Shown: piece by piece, positions 17,136 through 26,004 of the stretch
Numbering within the stretch: the first letter of the stretch is position 1
Layout of the letters: every line of letters starts with the position of its first letter
Source of the DNA: Collinsella aerofaciens
GTDB lineage: Bacteria; Actinomycetota; Coriobacteriia; Coriobacteriales; Coriobacteriaceae
Reading direction: 5' to 3'
Assembly (NCBI RefSeq): GCF_028209885.1
Contig: NZ_JAQLEM010000006.1
Coordinates: forward strand, 1-64,000
Length of the DNA stretch: 64,000 nucleotides
The notes under the pieces: generated by a model
What the model saw: the letters and a program-made list of their open reading frames with translations, nothing else
Databases searched by the model: none
What the model was told of the DNA's origin: nothing
Translations under genes and position numbers: made by a program

Positions 17136-18548
17136 CTATTTAGAATCCGAATCGTCCAAGGAGCCGTCGATGCCGGTATTGGTATCGTCGTCCGAGTTGG
17201 AATCATCCTCTTTGGCAAAGGGGTTCTTGAAGAAGCCCGTGGCATCAGGCTGCAGACCAGAGAGCTTAATCCAGGGATTATCGAGCTCGGGCTTGGGCAT
17301 GGCCTTGGCCTCGGGCGCAGTCTCGTTGCCGATGAGCTCGGACTCGTAGATGAAAGTGTCGTCGCCGAGCGCGTCGTAGGCGGCGACCGGATTGCCATCG
17401 GCATCGCGGTACGGTGTGCCCTTAAACACGGCGCCGTCATAGGCCACAAGCTGGCGGCCGGTCTCATTCTCAAAATAGTACACGAAGATACCCTTGAGGG
17501 CCGCACACAGCGGGATGGCAATAATCATGCCGATGGGACCCATGAGTGCCGAGCCAATAACGAGCGCCGTGAGGCTCATGATGGGATGCACCTGCACCGA
17601 GCTCTGCATGACCTTAGGCGAAATCACGTTATCGGTGACGTTTTGCGCCACCATCGTCACGATGAGCGTCCATAACGCCAACATGGGACTGAACATGAAG
17701 CCGAGAACCGTGGCGATTGCTGCGCTCACCCAGGGACCGACGACCGGAACCAAATGCATGATGCCGGTAAAGATAGCCATGAGCGCCGCATACGGATGAC
17801 CGATGATCATAAAACCGATAAAGGCGAGGAAACCACCGCAGATGGACGTCACGACCATACCGCGCATGTAGCCACCGACAGAGCGAGAAAGGATGGCGAC
17901 CATAAAGCGGTACGAGGTCTCCTTCTCCTGACCGATGATGGTGCAGACCTCATGGTGCATGCGAGGGTAGTCGCAGGCCATCCAGTACGCAAGCACCAGA
18001 CCAAGGAAGATCACGAACAACTGCGAGGCCGTATTAGTGATGAGCGGGAACACACCGCGGCCAAGCTCGGCAGCGATCTGAGACACATACTTCGATGCCA
18101 CGGCAACTAGCGACGAAAGATTATCGTCCAAATACTCCTTGAGCGGCGTGTTGTTGAGCGTCTTGGCATGCGAGATCATCTCATTGAGGTCGCCACCCGC
18201 AACACGAAGCTGCTCGGGCAGGCGGCTCAGGACTTCCATGATCTGACCAAAGAGAATCGGCGACAAGATGCAAACGACACCGACGAGCACGGCAACAACA
18301 ACAATAAGCGCGACAAGCGAACCGATGCCGCGATTCACGCCATGGTGCTCGAGCCAGTTGGTGATCGGGGACATCACAAAGGCAATGATGGAACCAACGG
18401 CGAGAAACTCGATAACCGGGGCCAGGATGCCCATAAGGTTAAAGATGACAGCGGCGATGACAATGCAGCCGACAACAGCCCAAATGCGAAGCGTCAGAAT
18501 GCGGGTGTCGCGCAGCACGCGATCGGTTTGTTGGGGGTGCTCACTCAT
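17136..18548 (-). CDS. AI-2E family transporter (PerM-like)
   Basis: This 470-aa membrane protein of the AI-2E/PerM permease family has about seven or eight hydrophobic helices. A long extracytoplasmic or amphipathic segment lies at about residues 100-190, and the typical PVVGPWVSAAIAT and NVTDNVISPKVM motifs are present. About 130 hydrophilic, Asp/Ser-rich C-terminal residues are extra. Despite the family name, substrates are mostly unproven. Its ATG overlaps the stop of the sigma gene by 4 nt, tying it to that operon. Confidence 0.85.
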   Translation of the reverse strand: MSEHPQQTDRVLRDTRILTLRIWAVVGCIVIAAVIFNLMGILAPVIEFLAVGSIIAFVMSPITNWLEHHGVNRGIGSLVALIVVVAVLVGVVCILSPILFGQIMEVLSRLPEQLRVAGGDLNEMISHAKTLNNTPLKEYLDDNLSSLVAVASKYVSQIAAELGRGVFPLITNTASQLFVIFLGLVLAYWMACDYPRMHHEVCTIIGQEKETSYRFMVAILSRSVGGYMRGMVVTSICGGFLAFIGFMIIGHPYAALMAIFTGIMHLVPVVGPWVSAAIATVLGFMFSPMLALWTLIVTMVAQNVTDNVISPKVMQSSVQVHPIMSLTALVIGSALMGPIGMIIAIPLCAALKGIFVYYFENETGRQLVAYDGAVFKGTPYRDADGNPVAAYDALGDDTFIYESELIGNETAPEAKAMPKPELDNPWIKLSGLQPDATGFFKNPFAKEDDSNSDDDTNTGIDGSLDDSDSK

Positions 18549-19336
18549 GAACGAATCATCACTCCGTCGGGGTCGATCTTGTCCTGAATCTTCTTAAGCG
18601 TGCGGCGAAGCAGACGCGAAACCTGCACCTGAGAAATACCCAGCTTCTTGGCGATCTCGATCTGGGTCATGCCCTTCACAAAGCGCAGCTCGATCACCTC
18701 GCGCTCGCGCGGCGAGAAATCACGGATGGCTTCCTCGATCACTAGGCGGTCATCGGTAAAGTCGAGCTCGTTGTCGTCGTCGGCGTAACGGTCGAGAATC
18801 GAAGGGGCATCGTCGGAATCGGACGCACCAGGAGCCTCGATGGGCACCGAGGTATAGGCCGAAGACGATTCCATAGCCTCGAGGACCTCATCGACAGTCA
18901 CATCTAGATACTCAGCGATCTCCTCAACCTTGGGCGAACGCTGCAGCTCGTTGGTAAGTTTGTCAGTAGCCTGGTTGACCTTGGCCGAGAGCTCCTGCAG
19001 ACGACGCGGTACGCGCACACTCCAGCCCTTGTCGCGAAAATGGCGTTTGATCTCGCCCAGGATAGTGGGTGTCGCAAACGTCGTGAACTCGAGTCCGCGC
19101 TCGGGATCAAAACGGTCGATAGCCTTGAGCAAGCCCAGATAGCCGACCTGCATGAGGTCGTCGAGCGGCTCGCCGCGATTCTTAAATTTGTTGGCAAGAA
19201 ACCTTACCAGGTTCATATGGGACATGACGAGCTGCTCACGGGCGTCCGGATCACCGGTCTCCTTGTAACGACGAAACAGCTCGCGGGTTTTCTCCTTGTC
19301 CCAAGCGGTCTTGCCGCTCCGGGAACGTTCGGTCAT
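18545..19336 (-). CDS. sigB: SigB/SigF-type alternative sigma factor
   Basis: This 263-aa group 3 sigma-70 factor has sigma-2 at about 20-90 (DDLMQVGYLGLLKAIDRFDP and FTTFATPTILGEIKRHFRD), sigma-3 at about 105-165 (VEEIAEYLDVTVDEV) and sigma-4 at the C-terminus with helix-turn-helix MTQIEIAKKLGISQVQVSR. This type directs general-stress or envelope-stress genes and is normally held by an RsbW-type anti-sigma factor. The gene just upstream, 1 nt away, is RsbW-like. The SigB name is by family; SigF is equally possible. Confidence 0.9.
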   Translation of the reverse strand: MTERSRSGKTAWDKEKTRELFRRYKETGDPDAREQLVMSHMNLVRFLANKFKNRGEPLDDLMQVGYLGLLKAIDRFDPERGLEFTTFATPTILGEIKRHFRDKGWSVRVPRRLQELSAKVNQATDKLTNELQRSPKVEEIAEYLDVTVDEVLEAMESSSAYTSVPIEAPGASDSDDAPSILDRYADDDNELDFTDDRLVIEEAIRDFSPREREVIELRFVKGMTQIEIAKKLGISQVQVSRLLRRTLKKIQDKIDPDGVMIRS

Positions 19337-19337
19337 A

Positions 19338-19739
19338 TTAGATATCCGCCTTGAGGTCGAGGGAAAGCGTCAGGGGCGCCGTAGTCTTTTCGTAGGAGTC
19401 GCACACGCTCGCGAGGATGAGCTCGGCATACACCGCAGCCTGGTCGTCTTCATCGACCGTAGCCTGGTCGTCTTCATCGACCGTAGCCTGGTCGCCAAAG
19501 GTAATAGTCATGCCAACGTGGGTCTCATCGACATCGAATTTGATGGTGATGTCATCGCAGTCGACCGCGGTGCAACCAAAGATGAAAGCCTCCTCAGCAG
19601 CCATGCGGATGTCCTCGATGCGATCGACAGACATAGAGCACAGGGCACCAACGTTGGCTGCCGTCATGCGCACAAGGCGAGCGAGACGCGGGTCACCGGC
19701 AACGGTCAGCGTGATAGGGCAGGTTGCTTCGCTACTCAT
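19338..19739 (-). CDS. RsbW-like anti-sigma factor lacking ATP-binding boxes
   Basis: This 133-aa protein has the order and N-terminal fold signature of RsbW/SpoIIAB (LVRMTAANVGAL, then RIEDIRMAAEEAF). The Asn of the N-box is replaced (EEAFIFGC where RsbW has SEACTNAV). The DxGxxxD G1 box and the GGxGL lid are not visible, so kinase activity is doubtful. Two perfect copies of an 8-residue unit, DQATVDED, interrupt the region where the ATP lid should be. The start at 19739 follows GAGGAG. It overlaps the DUF948-like gene by 8 nt and precedes sigB by 1 nt, so an anti-sigma role is inferred mainly from context. Confidence 0.68.
   Translation of the reverse strand: MSSEATCPITLTVAGDPRLARLVRMTAANVGALCSMSVDRIEDIRMAAEEAFIFGCTAVDCDDITIKFDVDETHVGMTITFGDQATVDEDDQATVDEDDQAAVYAELILASVCDSYEKTTAPLTLSLDLKADI
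19441..19494. repeat. In-frame 24-bp tandem repeat
   Basis: A 24-bp unit starting TGGTCGTCTT occurs perfectly at 19441-19464 and 19465-19488, with a 6-bp third start to 19494. It encodes repeated DQATVDED in the RsbW-like protein. Copy-number change would add or remove 8 residues without a frameshift. Confidence 0.9.
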
Positions 19740-20319
19740 CGCAGGACTCCTCAGAGGTCTCGGCGGGCGTATAGGTGTAATACTGAGCCGGCTTGGATAC
19801 AGACTTCTGACCATCATCGTCGCCCGCGGCGGCCTCGTCCTCGCCAATTAGGACGCGCTCGGTAGGCTGCTCGGCCTCCGCAGCGGCAGCGGCGAGCTTG
19901 CGATCGGCGTCGGCTGCAGGAGCCTTCACCTTATTGAAGAGCTTCTGCACAGCACCGGCGGCAGAGTCGGTCACGCTCGACACAGCATTGCTGGCCTCGG
20001 CCATGCTGCCCGTAACCTCGGAAATGTCGCGAACCACGGCTTCGACCTCTACGAGATTGGAGGTAAGGGCATCAACTGCCGTCTTGCTCGACTTAAGCAG
20101 CGGCTCCATCTGGGCAAGCGCCGGCGTAAGCTCATCGACAGCGCCATCGAGCTTTGCCACCACAGGCTGAGCCTCGGCGATGGCGTTGTTGAGGTCGTTC
20201 ACGGTCTTATCGAGCGAGTCGACAACATTGCGGGTCTTGCGCAGGGTAAGCGCGAGCTCAGCGATGGCCCACACGCTGGCAACGGCGAGCAGCAGCAGGG
20301 CGATTTGAATGGGACTCAT
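19732..20319 (-). CDS. DUF948-like membrane-anchored coiled-coil protein
   Basis: This 195-aa protein has one N-terminal transmembrane helix (IALLLLAVASVWAIAELAL). A helical, coiled-coil-like stretch (about 30-130) follows, with repeated D/N/A-rich heptads resembling the DUF948 / YtxG general-stress family, then an acidic low-complexity tail. The ATG follows GGGAGG. It is the first gene of the operon that ends with sigB and the AI-2E transporter, consistent with a stress-related role, but its function is not known. Confidence 0.7.
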   Translation of the reverse strand: MSPIQIALLLLAVASVWAIAELALTLRKTRNVVDSLDKTVNDLNNAIAEAQPVVAKLDGAVDELTPALAQMEPLLKSSKTAVDALTSNLVEVEAVVRDISEVTGSMAEASNAVSSVTDSAAGAVQKLFNKVKAPAADADRKLAAAAAEAEQPTERVLIGEDEAAAGDDDGQKSVSKPAQYYTYTPAETSEESCDE

Positions 20320-20359
20320 ACAAGCCTCCCGGAAGAATCGAAATACAGACGCTTTTCAT

Positions 20360-20410
20360 GGTACCCCAAAGGGGACCGAACATGCCAAGAGCAGCAACGT
20401 GGGACAAAAT
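20360..20410. repeat. Degraded GGGAC-type repeat remnants
   Basis: GGTACCCC and GGGGACC (20360-20377) form a short imperfect hairpin. GTGGGACAAAA at 20400-20410 exactly matches the left arm of the inverted repeat at 3451-3461 but has no partner arm. The 100-nt gap between rarA and the DUF948-like gene thus seems to hold eroded copies of the dispersed repeat. Confidence 0.45.
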
Positions 20411-20419
20411 TATCAGCAG

Positions 20420-21775
20420 CTACCTCGGTGCATTCCCGCTGCGGTCGCGTTCGCTTTGCTCTACGCGCCACTCTTCCCAGCCGCGCCCGGCAGGCTGCCA
20501 AAATGCACCGCGTTCCAAGCCTTCGGGCAAATAGCGCTGATCGACCCAGCCTTCGGGATAATCATGTGGATACTTATACACACCGTATTCATCGCTGCCC
20601 GGGCGATGGCGATCGCGCAGATAACTCGGCACCTCGCGAAGCCCACTAGAATGGATATCGGCCAGCGCCGCATCGATCGAAGCCTCACACGCGTTGGATT
20701 TTGGCGCCAAGCACACATAGAGTGCAGCCTGAGCCAGGTTAATGCGGCACTCGGGATAGCCAATGACCTCGGCAGACTTAAACGCGGCATGCGCCACCAA
20801 AAGCGCCTGCGGGTCGGCGTTGCCAACATCCTCAGAAGCGTGAATCATAATGCGGCGAGCGATAAACTTAGGATCCTCCCCAGCATCGATCATGCGCGCG
20901 AGCCAATAGATCGTGGCATCGGGGTCACTACCGCGCATGGACTTGATGAACGCACTGATGATGTCGTAGTGGATGTCGCCGTTTTTGTCATACGTAAAGC
21001 CGCGACGCGGGTTGGCAATCTTCACGTCATCCACGGTGATGGGATAGCGCTCCCCCGCCGCAGGCGCTGGCGTTCCCTCGGTATCGGGACGCGTGACGGC
21101 AATCTCGCTCGCAAGCTCGAGCGTCGTGAGCGCCGAGCGAGCGTCACCCGCTGCCAGCGTGCAAATGGTCTTGACCGTATCCTCATCGGCCGAGAACTTT
21201 CCGTTCAAGCCCTGTGGTGCCTCGAGCGCACGCTCAATAAGCGTGGCGATATCCTCATCCTTCAGATGTTCAAGCTCCACCACGCGCCCGCGCGACAACA
21301 GTGCCGAGTTGACCTCAAAGTACGGGTTCTCTGTCGTAGCGCCAATCATAATGACGGTACGGTTCTCAACTGCATGCAGCAGGGCATCCTGCTGCGACTT
21401 AGAGAAGCGGTGAATCTCATCGATGAATAGAATGGTGCGGCGGTCGTACGTATTCAGGCGCGTCTTGGCCTCATCAATCACACGACGCAGGTCCTTCACG
21501 GTACCCGTGACGGCGCTGACCTCAACAAACTCGCTCTTGGTATGGTTGGCGATAATGTGGGCCAGCGTCGTCTTGCCCGTACCGGCAGGCCCGTACAGAA
21601 TCACGCTCGAAAGCACGTCGTGCTCGATCGCGGCACGCAGCCATGAACCCTTACCGACGGCCTTTTGCTGGCCCACGTACTCGTCGAGCGAATTGGGGCG
21701 CATGCGCACCGCAAGCGGCGCATTCTGAAAGGAACGCTCGCGCGTCGAAGCAGAAAAAAGGTCGTCCATAGCCAT
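20420..21775 (-). CDS. rarA: Replication-associated recombination protein A (RarA/MgsA)
   Basis: This AAA+ ATPase of the RarA/MgsA/WRNIP1 family (about 451 aa) acts at stalled replication forks. Walker A YGPAGTGKTTL, Walker B ILFIDEIHRF, sensor 1 MIGATTENPYFE and sensor 2 in AGDARSALTTLE are all visible. The C-terminal MgsA tetramerisation region includes GSDPDATIYWLARMIDAGED and ends in an extra basic tail. The start is uncertain between ATG 21775 and ATG 21769. Confidence 0.93.
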   Translation of the reverse strand: MAMDDLFSASTRERSFQNAPLAVRMRPNSLDEYVGQQKAVGKGSWLRAAIEHDVLSSVILYGPAGTGKTTLAHIIANHTKSEFVEVSAVTGTVKDLRRVIDEAKTRLNTYDRRTILFIDEIHRFSKSQQDALLHAVENRTVIMIGATTENPYFEVNSALLSRGRVVELEHLKDEDIATLIERALEAPQGLNGKFSADEDTVKTICTLAAGDARSALTTLELASEIAVTRPDTEGTPAPAAGERYPITVDDVKIANPRRGFTYDKNGDIHYDIISAFIKSMRGSDPDATIYWLARMIDAGEDPKFIARRIMIHASEDVGNADPQALLVAHAAFKSAEVIGYPECRINLAQAALYVCLAPKSNACEASIDAALADIHSSGLREVPSYLRDRHRPGSDEYGVYKYPHDYPEGWVDQRYLPEGLERGAFWQPAGRGWEEWRVEQSERDRSGNAPR

Positions 21776-21829
21776 CCCGTGTATCAATCAAAAACGTTTT
21801 CCACTAACAGTATACCGAATTAATACGAA

Positions 21830-23077
21830 CTACCGTTCGTTAATATAGGTACGGTGCGGAAACTCCAGACCAGGGAACAGCTTGCTCGTCAGCTCGCAGA
21901 AATAACCGTCCGTCATGCTCGCGATATAATCCACCACGGCTTGATCCTTGTCGTCCTGCCAGGCATAGGTGCGATCATAGTAGGAAAGCTGCTGCTCAAT
22001 GCGCGAAATATGGTGCTTAAAGATGCACGAGGACTCATCGCCTTCGTTTATATCCTGCAGGCAACGGTCATAAAGTTTATCGAAGGCCTCGCGCAGCTCC
22101 GCCTCGGAATCGCCTTCGATACCGCCCTTGCTATAGATCTTCTCGTAGTTCTCGCGCTTGGCTCGGCGAATTTCCTCAAACAGGTCCTCGCTCATCTCGA
22201 TGCGCGGGTTACCATAGCTGTGCTCAACGATATCGATGGAGGCATGCGTGAGGATCCAACTGTTGTAGGCACCGCCCCGGCCATCATCAAAAGCGTCGGG
22301 CGAAAGCAGGCCCGCCGCGATCGCATCCTGACGGTCACGACCGACGTAGGCAAGAATATCCGAGATGCGAACGACGCAGCCCTCGAGCGTCATGGGACGC
22401 AGATGCTCAATTGCGCTATAGCCCGTGGCAATGCAATCCTCAACCGTCTGGTCAAACTGGTCAAAGGAGCCCATGTCCGAGAGCTCAAACTCGCGCTGCT
22501 CGTACTCGCCGTTATGGCATAGCACGCCGTCGAGCGTCTGGAGCGACACGTTGCGGCCATACAACGCGTCGAGCACGCGAACCGACTGCACGTTATGGAA
22601 AAAATAACGCCCCGTACGCTCATGATAGATATCGTTGAGGAAGCGCTCGCCGGCATGGCCGAAAGGCGTGTGTCCCAAGTCGTGACCCAGGCCAATCGCC
22701 TCGATCAGATCGCAATTGAGCCCCAGGGCGCGACCGATATCGCGCGCAATGCGGGAGACAAGCTGTACGTGCAAACCGCGGCGTGAAAGATCATCATTGC
22801 TACGGAAGCTAAAGACCTGCGTTTTGCCTGCATAACGGGTGTACGCCGGAAGATGAAGTATCTTTTCGGTATCGCGCATAAACGCCGGACGCATAAGCGT
22901 GCCTTTGTCGGCGACGCGATCAATACGACGAATGACCTGATCATCGTTGCAACGATACGGGTTGACATAGCCCGAAGCACGATCGGCGGCAATGCGCTCG
23001 ACAAGCTCGGGCGACAACGCCGAGGGAATACGGTCCATGCGCGCCTTAATGACGGCCGTTTCTTGATTAGATTCCAT
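21830..23077 (-). CDS. dgt: dGTPase-like HD-domain triphosphohydrolase
   Basis: This 415-aa protein of the Dgt family hydrolyses dNTPs to nucleoside and triphosphate. The HD-domain metal ligands appear in RYAGKTQVFSF, IGLGHDLGHTPFGHAGE (the HD pair) and LCHNGEYE; a further Asp lies in VVRISDILAYVGRD. The start at 23077 is set by an AAGGAG site. It lies 31 nt downstream of the prepilin peptidase gene and 54 nt before rarA. Confidence 0.88.
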   Translation of the reverse strand: MESNQETAVIKARMDRIPSALSPELVERIAADRASGYVNPYRCNDDQVIRRIDRVADKGTLMRPAFMRDTEKILHLPAYTRYAGKTQVFSFRSNDDLSRRGLHVQLVSRIARDIGRALGLNCDLIEAIGLGHDLGHTPFGHAGERFLNDIYHERTGRYFFHNVQSVRVLDALYGRNVSLQTLDGVLCHNGEYEQREFELSDMGSFDQFDQTVEDCIATGYSAIEHLRPMTLEGCVVRISDILAYVGRDRQDAIAAGLLSPDAFDDGRGGAYNSWILTHASIDIVEHSYGNPRIEMSEDLFEEIRRAKRENYEKIYSKGGIEGDSEAELREAFDKLYDRCLQDINEGDESSCIFKHHISRIEQQLSYYDRTYAWQDDKDQAVVDYIASMTDGYFCELTSKLFPGLEFPHRTYINER

Positions 23078-23108
23078 GGCATGCTCCTTAAAAAGGATGC
23101 GCAATCGG

Positions 23109-23531
23109 TTACAAAGTGCAGCCCACGACCTCGATTATGGCAAAAATCGGCACTAAAAACGGGAGCAATGGCAGGGAGCGCGATTTTGCGATGAGGCAAG
23201 CGACGGCAAGGGTCAGGAGCGCAACCGCAAACGCGACAACGCCGCCCAGGGGATCGAAGGTACAAAGGGCAAAGAGTGCCTTGACGTCCCCCATGCCAAT
23301 GCCAGGAGCGTGGCGAACTCTACGCCAGAGCGACTCGGTAAGCACAAGGCCAAGGTAGACGATGACCGCAAGACCGGCGTGGTCAAGCGCTGTGTTCAAA
23401 CCGAGGTCGAGCCAAACGCCCGCCAACGCCGCCACGGCACATGCGCCGGCAAGCCCATTGGGAAACCGTCGCTCTCGGGCATCAATTGCCACGCCGGCAA
23501 AGATACAAATCCAAAACGGGATATAGGCCAT
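23109..23531 (-). CDS. Orphan A24 prepilin peptidase-like membrane protease
   Basis: This 140-aa membrane protein matches the peptidase A24 (TadV/CpaA or PilD C-terminal) domain. The two catalytic aspartates lie in AIDARERRFPNG and in GIGMGDVKALFAL. About four or five hydrophobic helices are present. It lacks the N-terminal zinc/methyltransferase half of PilD. The start follows a strong GAGGAGG site. No pilin, tad or type II secretion gene is near, so its substrate must be encoded elsewhere. Confidence 0.85.
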   Translation of the reverse strand: MAYIPFWICIFAGVAIDARERRFPNGLAGACAVAALAGVWLDLGLNTALDHAGLAVIVYLGLVLTESLWRRVRHAPGIGMGDVKALFALCTFDPLGGVVAFAVALLTLAVACLIAKSRSLPLLPFLVPIFAIIEVVGCTL

Positions 23532-23562
23532 CGGACTCCTCCTCGAGCTGCATCGCAAAAGC

Positions 23563-23614
23563 AAAAACCACCACAAAGGTGCCTGTCCCCTTTGCGGTAG
23601 TTTTGGTGGTGGTT
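23563..23614 (-). terminator. Terminator formed by a GGGGACAG-type repeat after the GT2 gene
   Basis: On the minus strand AACCACCAC, starting at the glycosyltransferase stop, pairs with GTGGTGGTT. An inner CAAAGG/CCTTTG stem encloses GGACAGGCA, and the whole ends in TTTTTG. The core AAAGGGGACAG..CCTTTGTGG is nearly identical to that at 31360-31399, so the two are homologous copies of one repeat family being used as terminators. Confidence 0.75.
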
Positions 23615-24908
23615 ATTTGGCGCCTTGCATGACCTCGTCGAGGGTGACGTTTACGGCATGCTGGGTAGGAACCCAGTCGACCTTCAGGAACAGCGCGGCC
23701 ACCGTGATGGGGATATAGCTGAACATAAAGATCGGGAAGGTAAACAGGTTGGTCACCAGACGCCACTTTTGCGCGCAGTGAATATGCTTGTACTCAAAGA
23801 TGGTCGTAAGCAGCGCCAGGATAAAGAAGGTCTGATACATCATGGCGAAGGTCATAATGAGCGAAGCGGCGCACGCCTGCATCTCAACTTCGGTAGCCAA
23901 GAAACCATGCGAAAGGCCACCCACAATCAAGAACGTCGCATTGGCGAGCATCGAAATGAGCGACAGCAGCATACCCGGGGCGATCGTCATGAACATGTCG
24001 TAGGCGGCAAAGCGATGGTAGCGGAAGGTCGACTTGATCAGGTGCTTACCGTAAGTAAAGAACACCTGGTAGAAGCCCTTGGTCCAACGCATGCGCTGTT
24101 TCCAGGACGCCTTAAACGTCACGGGTTGTTCGTCAAAGAACTCCGCCGGCGCATAGCCAATGCGAATGCCGTGAATGGCGCAGAACGTGGTGAACTGGAT
24201 GTCCTCGGTCAGCGTGTGGAACTGCCAACCGTGCATGCCCTCGATGACACTAGCGGAGATGAGGTAGCCCGAACCCGAGACGGCGCAAGACGTCTTACAG
24301 ATGTTGCGCGCGTTGTTGAGAAAGCGCGCCTCGCGCAGATACCACGTGGCATTAGCCGCCGAGATCCACGAGCTGCCGAAGTTCTTGGAATTGCGATAGC
24401 TCGTGACCACATGGAAGCCCTGGTCAAAGGCATCGTTCATTTTGGACACGTAATCGCGGGAGATAACGTTATCGGCATCGAAGATAAAGTAGCCTTCAAA
24501 CGTGTCGGGATACTCGTTAAGGATGCGGTCGAAGCCAAAGTCCATGACCCAGCTCTTACCCTTACGGGCAAGATCATTGCGCTCGTAAACAATGGCACCT
24601 GCCTCGCGCGCGAGCTGTGCGGTGTTGTCGGTGCAGGCGTCGGCAACCACGAAGACCTCGATAAGCTCGGACGGATAATCCTGGTCCTTGATGGAGCGAA
24701 CGAGGTTGGCAATCACGGCCTCCTCATTATGCGCCGCGATAAAGAAGGCATAGCGATGGAGTTTTTTGGCCTTGGGAGGCGCGACCTCGCCACGAAGAGC
24801 GCCAATGACAAAGAAGACAACCTGGTACAGAAAGCAGACCGTGAGCAGCGTGACGACAATCTGGTTGAAGATCACGATGGGTGTGTTGGTTTGTAAAAAG
24901 GCGAGCAT
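23613..24908 (-). CDS. Membrane GT2-family processive glycosyltransferase
   Basis: This 431-aa membrane protein has an N-terminal helix (about 13-38), then a GT2 catalytic domain. FIAAHNEEAVIANLV starts the fold, DADN coordinates the nucleotide sugar, TEDIQFTTF holds the catalytic TED, and QRMRWTKG is the QxxRW signature of processive enzymes such as cellulose, hyaluronan or poly-GlcNAc synthases. Four or so C-terminal membrane helices follow. The polymer and sugar cannot be assigned. No partner biosynthesis genes adjoin it. Confidence 0.85.
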   Translation of the reverse strand: MLAFLQTNTPIVIFNQIVVTLLTVCFLYQVVFFVIGALRGEVAPPKAKKLHRYAFFIAAHNEEAVIANLVRSIKDQDYPSELIEVFVVADACTDNTAQLAREAGAIVYERNDLARKGKSWVMDFGFDRILNEYPDTFEGYFIFDADNVISRDYVSKMNDAFDQGFHVVTSYRNSKNFGSSWISAANATWYLREARFLNNARNICKTSCAVSGSGYLISASVIEGMHGWQFHTLTEDIQFTTFCAIHGIRIGYAPAEFFDEQPVTFKASWKQRMRWTKGFYQVFFTYGKHLIKSTFRYHRFAAYDMFMTIAPGMLLSLISMLANATFLIVGGLSHGFLATEVEMQACAASLIMTFAMMYQTFFILALLTTIFEYKHIHCAQKWRLVTNLFTFPIFMFSYIPITVAALFLKVDWVPTQHAVNVTLDEVMQGAK

Positions 24909-24990
24909 GCAGGCTCCCGAGAACGCGTTACGTAAACAACCGTATATCTTACCGCAGGCTAATCGAGTTCAAGAAACCACCTAATACTGG

Positions 24991-26004
24991 CTAGACTTCG
25001 AGAAGACCGAGCTGCGGGACGATGTCGTCGCCAACGGCCGTGCGACCGAGCGAGCGCGGAGCCAGATCGTCGAGAACCGCAGCGAGATCCCACGGCAACT
25101 CGTCGCGGCACTCAATGCGCTCCCCCGTCACGGGATGGTCGAACGCCACGCGCCAGGAATGAAGGAACTGCCTGGTCAGGCCCTGGTCGGCGCGCGCATC
25201 GCACTTGCCGTAGAGTGGATCGCCCACGCAGGCGTGGTTGATATGACGCATATGCACGCGAATCTGGTGCGTGCGACCGGTAAACAGATGGCACTCAACG
25301 AGCGTATAACCATCGTCAAAGCGCGTGGAATCAAAGCGCTCGAGGACTTTAAAGGTCGTAATGGCCTGACGGGCAAAGGGGTCGTCCGAAACCGCCATCT
25401 TGACGCGGTCGCGCGTAGAACGGGCGATACCGGTATTGATGGTGCCCTCGTCCATGGCGATGTGCCCGTGGACAAGCGTGATATAGCGGCGGTCGAGCGT
25501 ACGCGTGCGAATGAGATTTTGAAGCGCGCGCTGGGTGTCGTCGTCTTTTGCCGCGAGCATAAGGCCCGAGGTATCGCGATCCAGGCGATGCACGATGCCG
25601 GGGCGGTCCTCACCCTGCACGGTACCAAGATGATCGATACCGCAGTGGTAGACCAAGGCGTTCGCAAGCGTGCCGCTCTCGTGGCCGTGGGCGGGATGGC
25701 ACACCAGCCCGCGCTGCTTGGAGAGCACAATGAGATAGTCGTCCTCATAGCGAATGTCGAGCGGGATGGCCTCGGGAATCACATCGGTGGGATCGTGCGG
25801 CTCGGGCAGGTCGACCGAGATGCGGTCACCGGCGCGTACGGCATACTTTTTTGACAGACAGGTCTCGCCGTTCACGATTACGGCGCCGCCCTCGATCAGA
25901 TGCGCGCAGGCAGAGCGCGTGGGGCAGCCGTCGTTGGCACCCAGAAAGGCGTCGAGACGCTGGCCAGAGCAATCGTCGGCAACAAGAATATGGATGTCGG
26001 CCAT
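24991..26004 (-). CDS. rluD: RluA/RluD-family 23S rRNA pseudouridine synthase
   Basis: This 337-aa protein has an N-terminal S4 domain (about 1-70) and the RluA catalytic domain with HRLDRDTSGLM (catalytic Asp), a LFTGRTHQIRVHM motif and an RRYITLVHG segment. RluD forms pseudouridines in helix 69 of 23S rRNA; the RluD assignment among RluA paralogues is by similarity and context. Its ATG overlaps the lspA stop (TAATG), the standard lspA-rluD pairing. The 82 nt downstream (24909-24990) show no element. Confidence 0.92.
   Translation of the reverse strand: MADIHILVADDCSGQRLDAFLGANDGCPTRSACAHLIEGGAVIVNGETCLSKKYAVRAGDRISVDLPEPHDPTDVIPEAIPLDIRYEDDYLIVLSKQRGLVCHPAHGHESGTLANALVYHCGIDHLGTVQGEDRPGIVHRLDRDTSGLMLAAKDDDTQRALQNLIRTRTLDRRYITLVHGHIAMDEGTINTGIARSTRDRVKMAVSDDPFARQAITTFKVLERFDSTRFDDGYTLVECHLFTGRTHQIRVHMRHINHACVGDPLYGKCDARADQGLTRQFLHSWRVAFDHPVTGERIECRDELPWDLAAVLDDLAPRSLGRTAVGDDIVPQLGLLEV

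Noticed and set aside
19441..19494. CRISPR-like repeat
   Set aside because: The copies are directly adjacent with no spacers and lie inside a coding frame, so this is a tandem duplication.
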